A stretch of 64,000 bases of DNA from an uncultured Neglectibacter sp. (GCA_946554335.1 CAMNSA010000004.1:1-64000); one strand, 5' to 3'. Counted from the stretch's first letter, positions 30,854-39,820 are shown. A program made the numbers and translations. Notes: generated by a model from the letters alone, not told the origin.

Positions 30854-31015
30854 ATGGAAAATGGTCAGTTCAATCTCTCCACCGAAGCGGAAGCAAAGCT
30901 TCTCGCCTTGCTCTACATGAGCCAGAAAAGCCTGACAGACGACACTTTAGAGGATGTCGCCAGAGAATATCAGCAGGTGCGGGAAAGCCTGACCGCCGCG
31001 CTGAAATCCCGGTAA
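30854..31015 (+). CDS. 53-residue helical small protein
   Basis: AGGAGGTAATCTT precedes ATG 30854; the frame reads MENGQFNLSTEAEAKLLALL, then YMSQKSLTDDTLEDVAREYQ, and ends LTAALKSR. It is mostly helix and acidic. No family is known to me. It ends in front of a terminator, so it probably shares a transcript with the membrane peptide upstream. Confidence 0.65.
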   Translation: MENGQFNLSTEAEAKLLALLYMSQKSLTDDTLEDVAREYQQVRESLTAALKSR

Positions 31016-31024
31016 GCACAAAAA

Positions 31025-31062
31025 AAGAAGAGGGACGCTCAAAAGAGCTTCCCTCTTTTTTT
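31025..31062. terminator. bidirectional terminator
   Basis: AGAGGGACGCTC and GAGCTTCCCTCT pair imperfectly with A- and T-rich flanks. It separates the plus-strand small gene from the minus-strand collagen-like gene. Confidence 0.75.
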
Positions 31063-31068
31063 GTGCTT

Positions 31069-32118
31069 TTATTTGACCATCAGCTCTACCTTACAGGTGG
31101 AGAGAAACACCGGCTCACCGCCCTGGGAAGCGCTCAGCGCCAAAATTCCGAACTCATTTGCCTCTACAGCTCCCCGCAAGGGATCTCCCCCTCCTGTCTC
31201 CACCAGGACATTTGCGCTTCCCACCGGCAGGAAGGCCCTTACAGAGGCTTCGCTCTGGGTTTTTCCGTCCCCATAAGGCAGGGAGGGCGCAGGGAGATAG
31301 GAAAGGTTGGGGCTGTACGCTGCCCCAGGCACCCGCACCGCGGCGATCTTACTCACGGGAACAGCCTGAACGGCGCCTTCCTGATCCTCTAACAGGAAAA
31401 GGCCGGGCAGCGGCGGAAAGGCTGCCGCCGCCGGGCGTCCCGTAAGTTTTGCGCCATCCTCCCGGGTGATCTCCAGATCATATCCGGGGTACAGATTGGG
31501 AAGCTGACTCAGCACATTTTCCATCTGGCTCGAACAGGCGCCGTCCATGTCCAAACCCGGTTCCCCTGCAGGACCTATAGGACCTTGCGGCCCCTCAGGG
31601 CCTTGCTCTCCCCCCGGTCCCGCCGGGCCGATTGGACCCTGAGGCCCTTCCGGGCCGGTAGGACCTGGAACCCCCATAGGTCCTTGCGGACCCTGCGGAC
31701 CCGCTTCTCCCCGAAGCCCCTGCGGACCCATAGGACCCTGCAGTCCGGCAGGGCCAGTAGGACCTGTGACTCCCGCGGGACCCTGAGGGCCTTGGGGACC
31801 TTCCAGCCCCCGCAGCCCATTTAACCCGGCCGGTCCTTGAGGTCCCTGCATTCCCTGAGGGCCCTGCGGGCCGGTGGGTCCTGTGGGACCCGCCGGAGCA
31901 CAGCCACAGGTCGGCGCCGGCGGAGTACAGGAACAGGCTTGAAAGCTTTCTCTGGAAGTGAAAGGAGTCTGTGGAGAAGGAAACTCTCCGAAATCTGCCG
32001 GGGTGAGTGTGGGGAAAGCTTTGGGAAGCTCTCCCGGCTTCTGCTGCCCGTCGCTTTGATAAGTAAAAACACGGTCCGGCCCCTTTGGGGGCCATGGGTC
32101 TTTTTTCCAGTTTGCCAT
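31069..32118 (-). CDS. collagen-like Gly-X-Y repeat protein
   Basis: A 349-residue protein. The N-terminal 75 residues include a cysteine-rich segment [16 protein letters not shown], followed by about 40 Gly-X-Y triplets of the [13 protein letters not shown] type (about 77-195), which would form a triple helix. The C-terminal 150 residues ([20 protein letters not shown], etc.) look like a compact domain. Such proteins are found on spore exosporium or the cell surface of Firmicutes. ATG 32118 with GGAGGTTTCACT is preferred. Start and C-terminal role are inferred. Confidence 0.88.
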   Translation of the reverse strand: MANWKKDPWPPKGPDRVFTYQSDGQQKPGELPKAFPTLTPADFGEFPSPQTPFTSRESFQACSCTPPAPTCGCAPAGPTGPTGPQGPQGMQGPQGPAGLNGLRGLEGPQGPQGPAGVTGPTGPAGLQGPMGPQGLRGEAGPQGPQGPMGVPGPTGPEGPQGPIGPAGPGGEQGPEGPQGPIGPAGEPGLDMDGACSSQMENVLSQLPNLYPGYDLEITREDGAKLTGRPAAAAFPPLPGLFLLEDQEGAVQAVPVSKIAAVRVPGAAYSPNLSYLPAPSLPYGDGKTQSEASVRAFLPVGSANVLVETGGGDPLRGAVEANEFGILALSASQGGEPVFLSTCKVELMVK

Positions 32119-32185
32119 AGTGAAACCTCCAACCATACACGGTTCTTTTCCGTGCTCTATCCTATGCAAAAGAAAAAAAGAGGTG

Positions 32186-32218
32186 AAAAAGACGCGGCAG
32201 AATCAATCGCTCTGCCGC
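32186..32218 (-). terminator. terminator of the translation GTPase gene
   Basis: GCGGCAGA (32194-32201) pairs with TCTGCCGC (32211-32218); the minus strand continues GTCTTTTTCACC. Confidence 0.82.
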
Positions 32219-32258
32219 ATCTTTCCAAAAGATCTTCCTTGTAAAACGCTTTCCCGTC

Positions 32259-34226
32259 TTAAAGCTTTTCCACCGGAAGATGCATATGAGAATAGGCCTC
32301 ATTCCATTTCACCGGGAACCCGGCTCCGTGAGAACAGAACACGGAGTCCGGCGTATTTTCCAGATCCCGTTCCGGGTCGTAGCCTTTTTCCGCTATGATC
32401 CTCTCCGCCTCTTTGCAGGGCTCATAGCCCGCAAATTCCAAAAAGAGATTTCCCTTCCCACGGGTGACGGCGGCAAACTCCGCCGGATAGTCCATCATAC
32501 AGCGAACCGGCGCTTTTCCTTCCAAAGTATGCCTGTTTTCGGAGACCCAGCTGATCTTTTCCTGTATGGCCTCCATTTTGAGAAGATCGCCCTGCACGCG
32601 GGAAAGCTCTTCCGCGCCCACCTGTATTTCATACCGGTAATAGGGCTCCAACAAAATGCTTTCCCCATTCATCAGCCCCTGCCGGATGGCCCGGTAGGTG
32701 GCCTCTCTGAAATCTCCCCCTTCGGTGTGCTTCAGGTGAGAGCGCCCGGAGAGAAGCGTCACCACTACATCGGTCAAATCAGCGCCGGTCAAGACCCCTT
32801 TGTGAGCCTTTTCCAGCACATGGGTCTTCACCAGATTCTGCCAGCTGGAGGCGAGCTCGTCCAAGGAGCAGGCGCTTTCAAACCGGATGCCGCTTCCCCG
32901 CTTTCCGGGAGACAGCTTCAAATGCACCTCGGCATAATGGCGCAAAGGCTCAAAATGGCCGCAGCCGATTACAGGGGACGCCAGAGTCTCCCGGTAGATC
33001 ACAGAGCTTTTTCCAAAGGCGATCTGGATCCCGAAGCGCTCTGAAAACACCTCGCTGAGCACCTCCAGCTGGATCTTCCCCATCACCCTGAGGTAGATCT
33101 CCCCCGTCTCCTTCTGCCACCGGGCACAAAGCAGCGGCTCCTCCTGAGTGAGCTCCTGAAAGTAGGCGAACACCTGCTGGGGAGAGAGTTTGGGGTCAAA
33201 GATGGCCTTAGCTGACAAAAGCGGCTCCAGGGTAAAGGGCACGCCGCTTTGCGCCTCCTCCCCCACCCGGTCTCCCAGAAGGGCAGACTGCACGCCGGTC
33301 ACCGCGCAGAGCTCTCCCGGCCCCGCCTCCTTGCACAGCTGGTATTTTCCTCCCTGAAAGCGCCTTAGCTCGTTGCACTTTTCAAATTCGCCGTTGGGAA
33401 GCCCTATCTGGTCTCTTGGATGGAGAACCCCTGACTCCACCCTTAAAAAGACGATCTTCCCGCCCTTGTCATGGCGGACCCGGTACACCCTTGCGGAGAA
33501 AGGGGCTTCTCGATCTCCGCAAAAGGAAGGGGCAAAACAGGAAAGCGCGCAAAGCAGTTCCCTGACTCCTTCCCCCTTCAAGGCGCTGCCGGAAAACACC
33601 GGAAAAAGCTTTCGCGCCTTCACCTCAGCTCTCGCGGCGCGGAGCATGGTATCCATGGAGCAGTCCCCCTCCAGATACCGCTCCAAAAGCGCCTCGTCCT
33701 GTTCCGCCAGAAACTCGCAGGCTTCCTGAGAAAAACCCTCCTCCGGGGAAAACTGGCCGTCAAAGAGGAAAAAGCCCCCGCCGAACAGCTCCCGCAGCTT
33801 TTTCAGCACCCCGGGAACATCCGCCCCGGCCCGGTCCGTCTTATTGAGGAACAGGAAGACAGGGATCTGAAGGTTTTTCAGAAGCCGCCAGAGCGTCATG
33901 GTGTGGGCCTCGATCCCCTCCACGCTGCTGAGCACCAGGATCCCGCAGTCCAGCACCCGCAGGGAGCGCTCCATCTCGCCGGAAAAATCCACATGACCCG
34001 GCGTATCGATCAGGGAAAAGCTGCGCTCCCCTATGGTAAAATGGGCCTCATCAGAAAACACCGTGATCCCCCGGCGGCGTTCGATCTCTTCGTGGTCCAA
34101 AAGCGAGGTTCTGGAATCCACCCTGCCAAGCGTGCGCAGCGCGCCGGTCTCATAGAGAATCTGCTCGGAAAGCGTGGTCTTTCCCGCGTCCACATGGGCC
34201 AGCACGCCCAATACCGTATTCTGCAT
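32259..34226 (-). CDS. TetM/EF-G-like translation factor GTPase
   Basis: A 655-residue GTPase related to EF-G and the ribosomal protection proteins. G1 GVLAHVDAGKTTLSEQ (residues 7-22), switch region RRRGITV, G3 DTPGHVDF, G4 NKTDRAG are intact. The remaining domains follow the EF-G order (II to V). Classic TetM sequences differ in several residues of G1-G3 and in domain IV, so it could be a housekeeping homologue rather than a resistance gene. It ends at the terminator at 32186 and stands as a single gene. Confidence 0.85.
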   Translation of the reverse strand: MQNTVLGVLAHVDAGKTTLSEQILYETGALRTLGRVDSRTSLLDHEEIERRRGITVFSDEAHFTIGERSFSLIDTPGHVDFSGEMERSLRVLDCGILVLSSVEGIEAHTMTLWRLLKNLQIPVFLFLNKTDRAGADVPGVLKKLRELFGGGFFLFDGQFSPEEGFSQEACEFLAEQDEALLERYLEGDCSMDTMLRAARAEVKARKLFPVFSGSALKGEGVRELLCALSCFAPSFCGDREAPFSARVYRVRHDKGGKIVFLRVESGVLHPRDQIGLPNGEFEKCNELRRFQGGKYQLCKEAGPGELCAVTGVQSALLGDRVGEEAQSGVPFTLEPLLSAKAIFDPKLSPQQVFAYFQELTQEEPLLCARWQKETGEIYLRVMGKIQLEVLSEVFSERFGIQIAFGKSSVIYRETLASPVIGCGHFEPLRHYAEVHLKLSPGKRGSGIRFESACSLDELASSWQNLVKTHVLEKAHKGVLTGADLTDVVVTLLSGRSHLKHTEGGDFREATYRAIRQGLMNGESILLEPYYRYEIQVGAEELSRVQGDLLKMEAIQEKISWVSENRHTLEGKAPVRCMMDYPAEFAAVTRGKGNLFLEFAGYEPCKEAERIIAEKGYDPERDLENTPDSVFCSHGAGFPVKWNEAYSHMHLPVEKL

Positions 34227-34381
34227 GGCTCTCTCCCACCTTTACAGCAGAATCATATCATCCGCGGTGGAAAATCTCAAGAAAAAAATCCGATTTGAGA
34301 AAAAGCCTTTCCTACTCCCGGGGTTTTGTGGTAAGATGGAAAACAAGATCTGCTTTTGCAGAGGAAAGGACGAGATGAAAC

Positions 34382-35056
34382 ATGGCAGTCAAAGAAGAGG
34401 AAAAGATTTTTTCCGGCCTGCTCTTTTCTCCGGGAGATCCGGAGCTCAAGGCCATCAAACTGCGCTCTCACAATCTGTGTGCGGCCTACAACCTCACCAC
34501 GGAGGACGAAACCGAAAAGAGAGCGCAGCTGCTGAAGGAAATTCTGGGAGGGCTGGGAGAGGGCTCCTTCATCCAGGGACCCATGTATTTTCACTACGGC
34601 GTTCACACCAGGATCGGAAAACGCTTTTTCGGGAACTTTAACCTGTTGGTGCAGGACGACGCGTTGGTGACCATCGGCGACGACTGCAATTTCGGGCCCA
34701 ATGTGACCATCGTCACCCCTGTGCATCCCATGCTGCCGGAGGAACGCTTCCGCATGGCAGGGCCTGAGGGAGAGCCTGTGCGGCTGTGCTACGCAAAGCC
34801 TGTCACCATCGGAAACGACTGCTGGTTCGGCGCCAATGTGGTGGTCTGCCCCGGCGTGACCATCGGCGACGGCTGCGTCATCGGAGCGGGCAGTATCGTC
34901 GTCAAGGATATTCCTCCCAGAAGCTTTGCCGCGGGAAATCCCTGCAGGGTGATCCGCACACTCTCCGAGGAGGACTCCATGGCGAGAAAGCCAGAGGTAT
35001 TGGGAGAGAACCGCCCCTATACCAAAGAGGAGTGGGAAAAGCTTTCCCTGCGCTGA
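34382..35056 (+). CDS. sugar O-acetyltransferase, left-handed beta-helix
   Basis: A 224-residue LacA/Maa-type hexapeptide-repeat enzyme that acetylates a sugar such as maltose or galactoside from acetyl-CoA. The repeat region VTIGNDCWFGANVVVCPGVT (about 140-159) and GDGCVIGAGSIVVKDIPP (161-178) shows the GxV/I-x4 pattern. The catalytic His fits TPVHPM (about 117-122). It ends right before a strong terminator and has no linked pathway genes. Confidence 0.93.
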   Translation: MAVKEEEKIFSGLLFSPGDPELKAIKLRSHNLCAAYNLTTEDETEKRAQLLKEILGGLGEGSFIQGPMYFHYGVHTRIGKRFFGNFNLLVQDDALVTIGDDCNFGPNVTIVTPVHPMLPEERFRMAGPEGEPVRLCYAKPVTIGNDCWFGANVVVCPGVTIGDGCVIGAGSIVVKDIPPRSFAAGNPCRVIRTLSEEDSMARKPEVLGENRPYTKEEWEKLSLR

Positions 35057-35079
35057 CAGCCTGTCACTCGCTGTCTATG

Positions 35080-35108
35080 GGGACTGCCGTAAACGGCAGT
35101 CCCTTTTT
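35080..35108 (+). terminator. terminator of the sugar acetyltransferase gene
   Basis: A 10-bp perfect stem GGGACTGCCG/CGGCAGTCCC with a 4-base loop, then TTTTT. Confidence 0.92.
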
Positions 35109-35113
35109 CGTCT

Positions 35114-35248
35114 TTAAAGGCAGCTGCCCAGCAGATTCGCTGCCTTCTGCATCCGCTCGCTTTCCACCCCGGTATAGTTGATCACAAGACAGTGCTCCGG
35201 CGCTTTCTGAAGCTCATGATAATACTGGGAAAGGCAGGAGATTGATTT
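35114..35248 (-). pseudogene. C-terminal remnant of a PdxR/MocR-type regulator
   Basis: The minus-strand frame ends ISCLSQYYHELQK, then HCLVINYTGVESERMQKAAN, LLGSCL. This matches the conserved C-terminus of MocR-like GntR/aminotransferase regulators (LSxYY ... CLVINYxGxxEExxxxAxxLL). The frame upstream is antisense to the pdxT remnant. Only about 44 codons survive, so it is a scar. Family call is by pattern only. Confidence 0.55.
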
Positions 35249-35263
35249 CTCTCTCCGGCGCCC

Positions 35264-35395
35264 TTGCCGGCGGGTGTGGGAAACGGGGAAGCCGCCGCTG
35301 TCGTGCAAAAAGGAAACCAGTTGGTCTGCACCTTTCATCCGGGACTGGAGGAGGATCTTACCGTTCACCGGTATTTTCTGGAAAGAATTGTGGGA
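35264..35395 (+). pseudogene. C-terminal remnant of pdxT (PLP synthase glutaminase)
   Basis: The plus-strand frame reads VGNGEAAAVVQKGNQLVCTF, then HPGLEEDLTVHRYFLERIVG, the last 40 residues of PdxT. In functional PdxT the motif is FHPE with the catalytic Glu; here it is FHPG. No N-terminus or catalytic Cys region remains. It stands head-to-tail with a pdxR remnant, consistent with deletion of the middle of a divergent pdxR-pdxST locus. Confidence 0.65.
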
Positions 35396-35507
35396 AAGCG
35401 GTCTTTTTCTAACCTGGCCCCTGTTTCCTTCCGGAAGAGGCTTGACTTTCCCTCATATCCATGTCAAAATGATGACAAATTCGCTGAAATCAAAAAGGAG
35501 TAGGGAT

Positions 35508-35930
35508 ATGAAAATCATTCGGGAATTTAAAGCTTTTCTTTCCAGAGGAAATGTGATCGACATGGCGGTGGGCATTATTGTGGGCGGCGCTTTCACCGCC
35601 ATTGTCAACTCGCTGGTGACAGACCTGATCAACCCCCTTCTGGGAGTGCTTACCGGCGGGATCGACTTTTCCGCCCTGAGCATCAAGCTGGGACAGGGGG
35701 AGGACGCCCCCGCGTTCGCCTACGGATCCTTCCTCAGCGCCGTGATCAATTTCCTGCTGGTCGCGCTGGTGCTTTTCCTGCTCATCAAGGCGCTTAACCG
35801 CTTTCACAAGAAAAAAGAGGAATCGGCCCCTGCCGTAAAAACCTGTCCCTTCTGCAAGACGGAGATCCCCCTGGAAGCCTCCCGCTGCCCTCACTGCACC
35901 TCCCAGCTGGAGCCGGAACAGGAGGTCTGA
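35508..35930 (+). CDS. mscL: large-conductance mechanosensitive channel with zinc-ribbon tail
   Basis: A 140-residue membrane protein that opens under turgor stress. The N-terminus KIIREFKAFLSRGNVIDMAV (2-21) and the first pore helix IIVGGAFTAIVNSLVTDLIN (23-42) are typical, as is the second helix. After the second helix the usual amphipathic C-terminus is replaced by CPFCKTEIPLEASRCPHC (about 113-130), a zinc ribbon. AAAGGAGTAGGG precedes ATG. Confidence 0.93.
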   Translation: MKIIREFKAFLSRGNVIDMAVGIIVGGAFTAIVNSLVTDLINPLLGVLTGGIDFSALSIKLGQGEDAPAFAYGSFLSAVINFLLVALVLFLLIKALNRFHKKKEESAPAVKTCPFCKTEIPLEASRCPHCTSQLEPEQEV

Positions 35931-36060
35931 CGGCGGACACCAACCGGAAATTTTCCAAAACGCGTCAGTGGGCGAAAAAAAGGAAAACTTCTCAAGAGAT
36001 CCTATTGCCAGCTTCAAACATTTATGGTACTATAGCCCAAAGAAAGAGACAGCCTGAAAA

Positions 36061-36086
36061 CAGCAAAAAGCTGCGGCTTTTTGCTG
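36061..36086 (+). other. perfect hairpin in the trkA leader
   Basis: CAGCAAAAAGC (36061-36071) pairs with GCTTTTTGCTG (36076-36086), an 11-bp perfect stem, 68 bases before the trkA ATG. The T-rich 3' arm could act as a terminator-like attenuator. No c-di-AMP riboswitch core was recognised around it. Confidence 0.5.
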
Positions 36087-36153
36087 TTCTTTGCGTGAGG
36101 CTTGCGGCCCTTCCAAAAGCCTCTCGGGAAATAGGAAAGGAAATCAAAGCGCT

Positions 36154-37521
36154 ATGAAAATCGTGATCGTAGGGGACGGAAAGGTAGGCTCCGCCCTGGT
36201 CCAGCAGCTTTCCAAGGAAGACCATGATGTAGTGGTGATCGACAGCAATAGAATGGTTTTGCAGGAAGCCCAGCAATCTCTGGATGTGAATGTAGTGCAC
36301 GGGAACGGCGCCAGCTTGAAGGTGCAGAAGCTGGCGAATGTGGATTCCAGCGACCTGCTGATCGCAGCCACCTCCGCGGATGAGATCAACCTTTTATGCT
36401 GCATCATTGCCAGGAAGCTGGGGTGCCGCCATACCATCGCCAGGATCCGAAATCCCGAATATTACAGCCAGCTTCACCTATTAAAGGAAGAGCTGGGACT
36501 GAGCCTGATGATCAACCCCGAGCGTTCTACCGCCAGTGAAATATTCCGGCTCTTGCAGTTTCCCTCCTTCCTCAAACGGGATTCTTTCGCAAGAGGCCGG
36601 GTGGAGATCGTGGAACTGGTTTTGCAGCCGGACAGTCCTCTTGCCGGAGCCCAGCTTTCCGAGCTGCCTCGTCTGGTCAAGGTGAAGGTCCTGGTCTGCG
36701 CCATCGAGCGCGGCAGCGAGGTATTCATCCCCGACGGCAATTTTAAACTGCAGGCCGGAGACAAGCTGTCCGTTACCGCCTCCTCCGGGGATCTGGCCAA
36801 GCTCATCCGCAACCTGGGGATCCCCCAGCGGAAGGTGCGGGATGTGATGATCATTGGCGGCAGCCGTATCGCCTTTTATCTGGCAGAGGAGCTGATCGCC
36901 TCCGGCGTCAGTGTAAAGCTCATTGAGATCAACGAGCAAAAGTGCGGGCAGCTTGCGGATATGCTTCCCAAGGCCACCATCATCCACGCGGACGGCTCCG
37001 ACCGGTATATTCTGGATTCAGAGGGCCTTTCTCATACGGACGCGGTGGTGACCCTTACCGATATTGACGAGGAAAACCTGATCATCTCCATGTACGCCAA
37101 TTTTCTGGGCGTTTTCAAGGTCATTACCAAAATCAATCGCACTGAATTCAATGAAGTTTTACAGGACAAGGGCATCGACTGCGCCATCAGCCCCAAGGAT
37201 CTTTGCTGCAGCGATATCGTACGCTATGTCAGGGCTATGGGAAACCGGAAGGGCGAAGCCGTTCTCACGCTGCACCGCATTGTGGACGACCGGGTGGAGG
37301 CTCTGGAATTCAGGGCCGGCAAGCAGCTTCCCCAGCTGGGGAAACGCCTATCTGACCTCTCTTTGAAGCCCAACACACTGCTTGCCTGCATCAACCGCGG
37401 CGGGCGTGTCATCATTCCCAAGGGAAGCGACACCATTGAGGAGGACGACACGGTGATCGTCGTTGCCGCCGCCGACCGCCTGATCAACGACCTCAGCGAA
37501 ATCTTCAGGGAGGAATCATAA
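36154..37521 (+). CDS. trkA: Trk potassium uptake regulator TrkA
   Basis: A 455-residue cytoplasmic gating protein for the TrkH channel. Two Rossmann NAD-binding cores start with IVGDGKVGSALV (4-15) and IIGGSRIAFYLAEEL (about 231-245), each followed by a TrkA-C domain. In the first core the Asp of VIDSNR (about 28) marks NAD binding. ATG 36154 is chosen for AGGAAAGGAAATC. It is 4 bases before trkH; the pair is one operon. Confidence 0.96.
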   Translation: MKIVIVGDGKVGSALVQQLSKEDHDVVVIDSNRMVLQEAQQSLDVNVVHGNGASLKVQKLANVDSSDLLIAATSADEINLLCCIIARKLGCRHTIARIRNPEYYSQLHLLKEELGLSLMINPERSTASEIFRLLQFPSFLKRDSFARGRVEIVELVLQPDSPLAGAQLSELPRLVKVKVLVCAIERGSEVFIPDGNFKLQAGDKLSVTASSGDLAKLIRNLGIPQRKVRDVMIIGGSRIAFYLAEELIASGVSVKLIEINEQKCGQLADMLPKATIIHADGSDRYILDSEGLSHTDAVVTLTDIDEENLIISMYANFLGVFKVITKINRTEFNEVLQDKGIDCAISPKDLCCSDIVRYVRAMGNRKGEAVLTLHRIVDDRVEALEFRAGKQLPQLGKRLSDLSLKPNTLLACINRGGRVIIPKGSDTIEEDDTVIVVAAADRLINDLSEIFREES

Positions 37522-37525
37522 GCCC

Positions 37526-38977
37526 ATGAACTACAGAATGATTCTTTACCTGGTGTGCTATCTGCTGCGCATTGAGGCGGTGTGCCTGGTTCCCGCTTTG
37601 TCCATCTCCGTATTCCGCGGAGAAACAGGGGCGGTGTTCGGCTTCGGCCTTACCATTTTACTGGGGCTTCTTTTGAGCCTTTCCACCTTTTTCTTCCGGG
37701 TGAAAACCAGAGAAATCGGGGCCAGAGAAGGCTTTCTCTGTGTGGCGCTCTCCTGGATTGCCGTCTCGCTCATTGGGGCTCTTCCCTTCTTTTTCAGCGG
37801 AGCCATTCCCAATTTTGTGGATTGCCTCTTCGAGACCGTTTCCGGCTTCACCACCACCGGAGCCAGCATTTTGACAGAAATCGAGACAATGCCTATGGGG
37901 CTTCTCTACTGGCGCAGCTTCACCCACTGGCTGGGAGGCATGGGCGTGCTGGTGTTTCTGCTGGCAGTGGTCCCCATGGGAAAGGGAAAGAATTCCCTGC
38001 TTCACATCATGCGGGCGGAGAGCCCGGGGCCTCAGGTGGACAAGCTGGTGCCCCGGCTTCAGAAAAGCGCCAAGATTCTCTATGCCATCTACATTGGCAT
38101 GACCCTCCTACAGATTCTGTTCCTGCTGCTGGGCGGGATGCCCTTCTTTGACAGTCTCTGCACCGCCTTCGGCACGGCCGGAACCGGCGGCTTCGGTATC
38201 AAAAACAACAGTATGGCGGGCTACAGCCCTTACCTACAGACTGTCTGCACCATATTTATGGCGCTGTTCGGCGTCAACTTCAGCATCTTCTACCTTCTGC
38301 TCCTGCGCCAGTTTTCCCGCGTTCTTCACAATCAGGAGCTGCGGCTGTATGTGCTGGTCATGGTGCTTTCCATCGCCGTGATCACCGTGAACACCCTGCC
38401 GAACTTTGGAGGAAACCCGGGAGAAGCTCTGCACCATGTGGCCTTTACGGTGTCCTCCATCATGACCACCACCGGATTTTCCACAGTGGACTTTAACCTT
38501 TGGCCAGGCTTTTCCAAAATGCTTTTGGTGATCCTTATGATCTTCGGCGCCTGCGCTGGGTCTACCGGCGGCGGGATCAAATCCGCCAGAGTGCTTCTGC
38601 TGTTTAAGGCGGCCAGAAGAAGCGTGCGGAGAATGCTTCGCCCCCGCAGCGTGACCCAGGTCCATATGGACGGGCAACTGGTGGACGAGGACACGATCCA
38701 GGGAGTTTACAGCTATCTTTCCGTGTATACCCTGATCGCCGCCATCTCCATGCTGCTGATAGCGGTGGACGAATTTTCCCTGGAAACCAATATCACAGCG
38801 GTACTCGCCTGCCTCAACAATATCGGCCCCGGCATGGATCTGGTGGGACCTATGGGAAATTATGCCTCCTTCTCCGCCTTCAGCAAGCTGATTTTAAGCT
38901 TTGATATGCTGGTGGGAAGGCTGGAGATCTTTCCCATGCTGATCCTCTTCCTGCCCCAGGCCTGGAGAAGAAACTGA
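37526..38977 (+). CDS. trkH: Trk potassium transporter TrkH
   Basis: A 483-residue membrane protein with the TrkH/KtrB repeat of two-helix/pore-loop units. Filter-type sequences include SGFTTTGAS (about 108-116) and TGGFGIKN, TTGFSTVDF and STGGGIKSA, each supplying a pore-loop glycine. It imports K+ under control of TrkA encoded 4 bases upstream. A strong terminator follows. Confidence 0.95.
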   Translation: MNYRMILYLVCYLLRIEAVCLVPALSISVFRGETGAVFGFGLTILLGLLLSLSTFFFRVKTREIGAREGFLCVALSWIAVSLIGALPFFFSGAIPNFVDCLFETVSGFTTTGASILTEIETMPMGLLYWRSFTHWLGGMGVLVFLLAVVPMGKGKNSLLHIMRAESPGPQVDKLVPRLQKSAKILYAIYIGMTLLQILFLLLGGMPFFDSLCTAFGTAGTGGFGIKNNSMAGYSPYLQTVCTIFMALFGVNFSIFYLLLLRQFSRVLHNQELRLYVLVMVLSIAVITVNTLPNFGGNPGEALHHVAFTVSSIMTTTGFSTVDFNLWPGFSKMLLVILMIFGACAGSTGGGIKSARVLLLFKAARRSVRRMLRPRSVTQVHMDGQLVDEDTIQGVYSYLSVYTLIAAISMLLIAVDEFSLETNITAVLACLNNIGPGMDLVGPMGNYASFSAFSKLILSFDMLVGRLEIFPMLILFLPQAWRRN

Positions 38978-38998
38978 CACTTTATCGGAAACACACAA

Positions 38999-39035
38999 GA
39001 GGAGCCTTGAGAATGTTCTCAAGGCTCCTCTTTTT
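38999..39035. terminator. terminator between trkH and the DtxR-like gene
   Basis: GAGGAGCCTTGAG pairs with CTCAAGGCTCCTC (38999-39011, 39018-39030), T-run to the right. It overlaps the last codons of the minus-strand DtxR-like gene. Confidence 0.88.
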
Positions 39036-39465
39036 GCGCGGGAACGCTTTCCTCCCGGCGGTTTAAAAACTCTTCCAGATTTAATATCGTGCGGGGAGAA
39101 AAGAAATGCTCCAGCTTTTCCGCCTCCTCCAGTTCCCCCTTTGTACCGTTGATCAGGCACAAGAGCCGCTCTACCAGCTCATGGCGGCGGATGAGATAAT
39201 CCCCCAGCCGCTTCCCCATTTTTGTCAGAGTGATGCAGCCGTATCTGGGAAACTCAATGAGCTCCTGCGCCCGGAGATTTCCCGCCATCTTGGAGGCAGA
39301 AGGGGGCTTTACATGCAGCGCCTGGGACAAAGCGGAGATCCGCACCACAGGCGACTGCGCCGACATCCGGCAGATCATCTCCAGATAGTCCTCCATGGAG
39401 GAAGTGATCATCCCGTGCTCCATGAGCGTATATCCCTTCAGTGTGTAAAAACCATCCTTTTCCAC
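39019..39465 (-). CDS. DtxR/MntR family metal-dependent regulator
   Basis: A 148-residue protein with the family core MITSSMEDYLEMICRMSAQS, an HTH around VRISALSQALHVKPPSASKM, and the second domain with HELVERLLCLI and EEAEKLEHFFS. These repressors use Fe2+ or Mn2+ as co-repressor. GTG 39465 is chosen as AAGGGGG lies 7 bases before it; a TTG 60 bases upstream is an alternative. It faces away from feoA-feoB across an 113-bp gap and is their probable regulator. Confidence 0.85.
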   Translation of the reverse strand: MEKDGFYTLKGYTLMEHGMITSSMEDYLEMICRMSAQSPVVRISALSQALHVKPPSASKMAGNLRAQELIEFPRYGCITLTKMGKRLGDYLIRRHELVERLLCLINGTKGELEEAEKLEHFFSPRTILNLEEFLNRREESVPAQKEEP

Positions 39466-39578
39466 CAAGAGGCCCCCTTTTGTAACAAGCCTATCCCTTT
39501 GGAATATAGTAGAGAGAAGAAACAATATTTCTTTTCCCTAACAAATCTATACCAATCTATTCAGGAGCTGGATGAAAT

Positions 39579-39809
39579 ATGCAGGACAGAACATGTTTAA
39601 ATCATTTAAAGGAAGGCCAGACCGCCGTTGTGCGGGAGTTAACAGCCCCGGGCAGCATCCGGCGGCGTTTGCAGGATATTGGTCTCATCCGCGGGACCCA
39701 GGTGGAGTGTATCGGAATAAGCCCCCTGGGAGACCCCGCAGCTTATCTGATCCGCGGCGCGGTGATCGCTCTTCGCAGAGAAGACGCCACCGGCGTTCTC
39801 ATAGAATAA
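39579..39809 (+). CDS. feoA: ferrous iron transport protein A
   Basis: A 76-residue SH3-like protein that assists FeoB. The pattern SIRRRLQDIGLIRGTQVECI (about 26-45) and PLGDPAAYLIRGAVIALRRE are diagnostic. It lies 93 bp before feoB behind a terminator-like hairpin and close to the DtxR-like regulator. Confidence 0.93.
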   Translation: MQDRTCLNHLKEGQTAVVRELTAPGSIRRRLQDIGLIRGTQVECIGISPLGDPAAYLIRGAVIALRREDATGVLIE

Positions 39810-39820
39810 CAGCGTCCGGA

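Noticed and set aside
35264..35503. Intact plus-strand gene 35264-35503
   Set aside because: Only the last 40 residues resemble PdxT, the catalytic Glu is lost and no start region exists; treated as a remnant.
36000..36153. c-di-AMP (ydaO) riboswitch before trkA
   Set aside because: Only a simple perfect hairpin is present; none of the conserved core of that riboswitch could be found.
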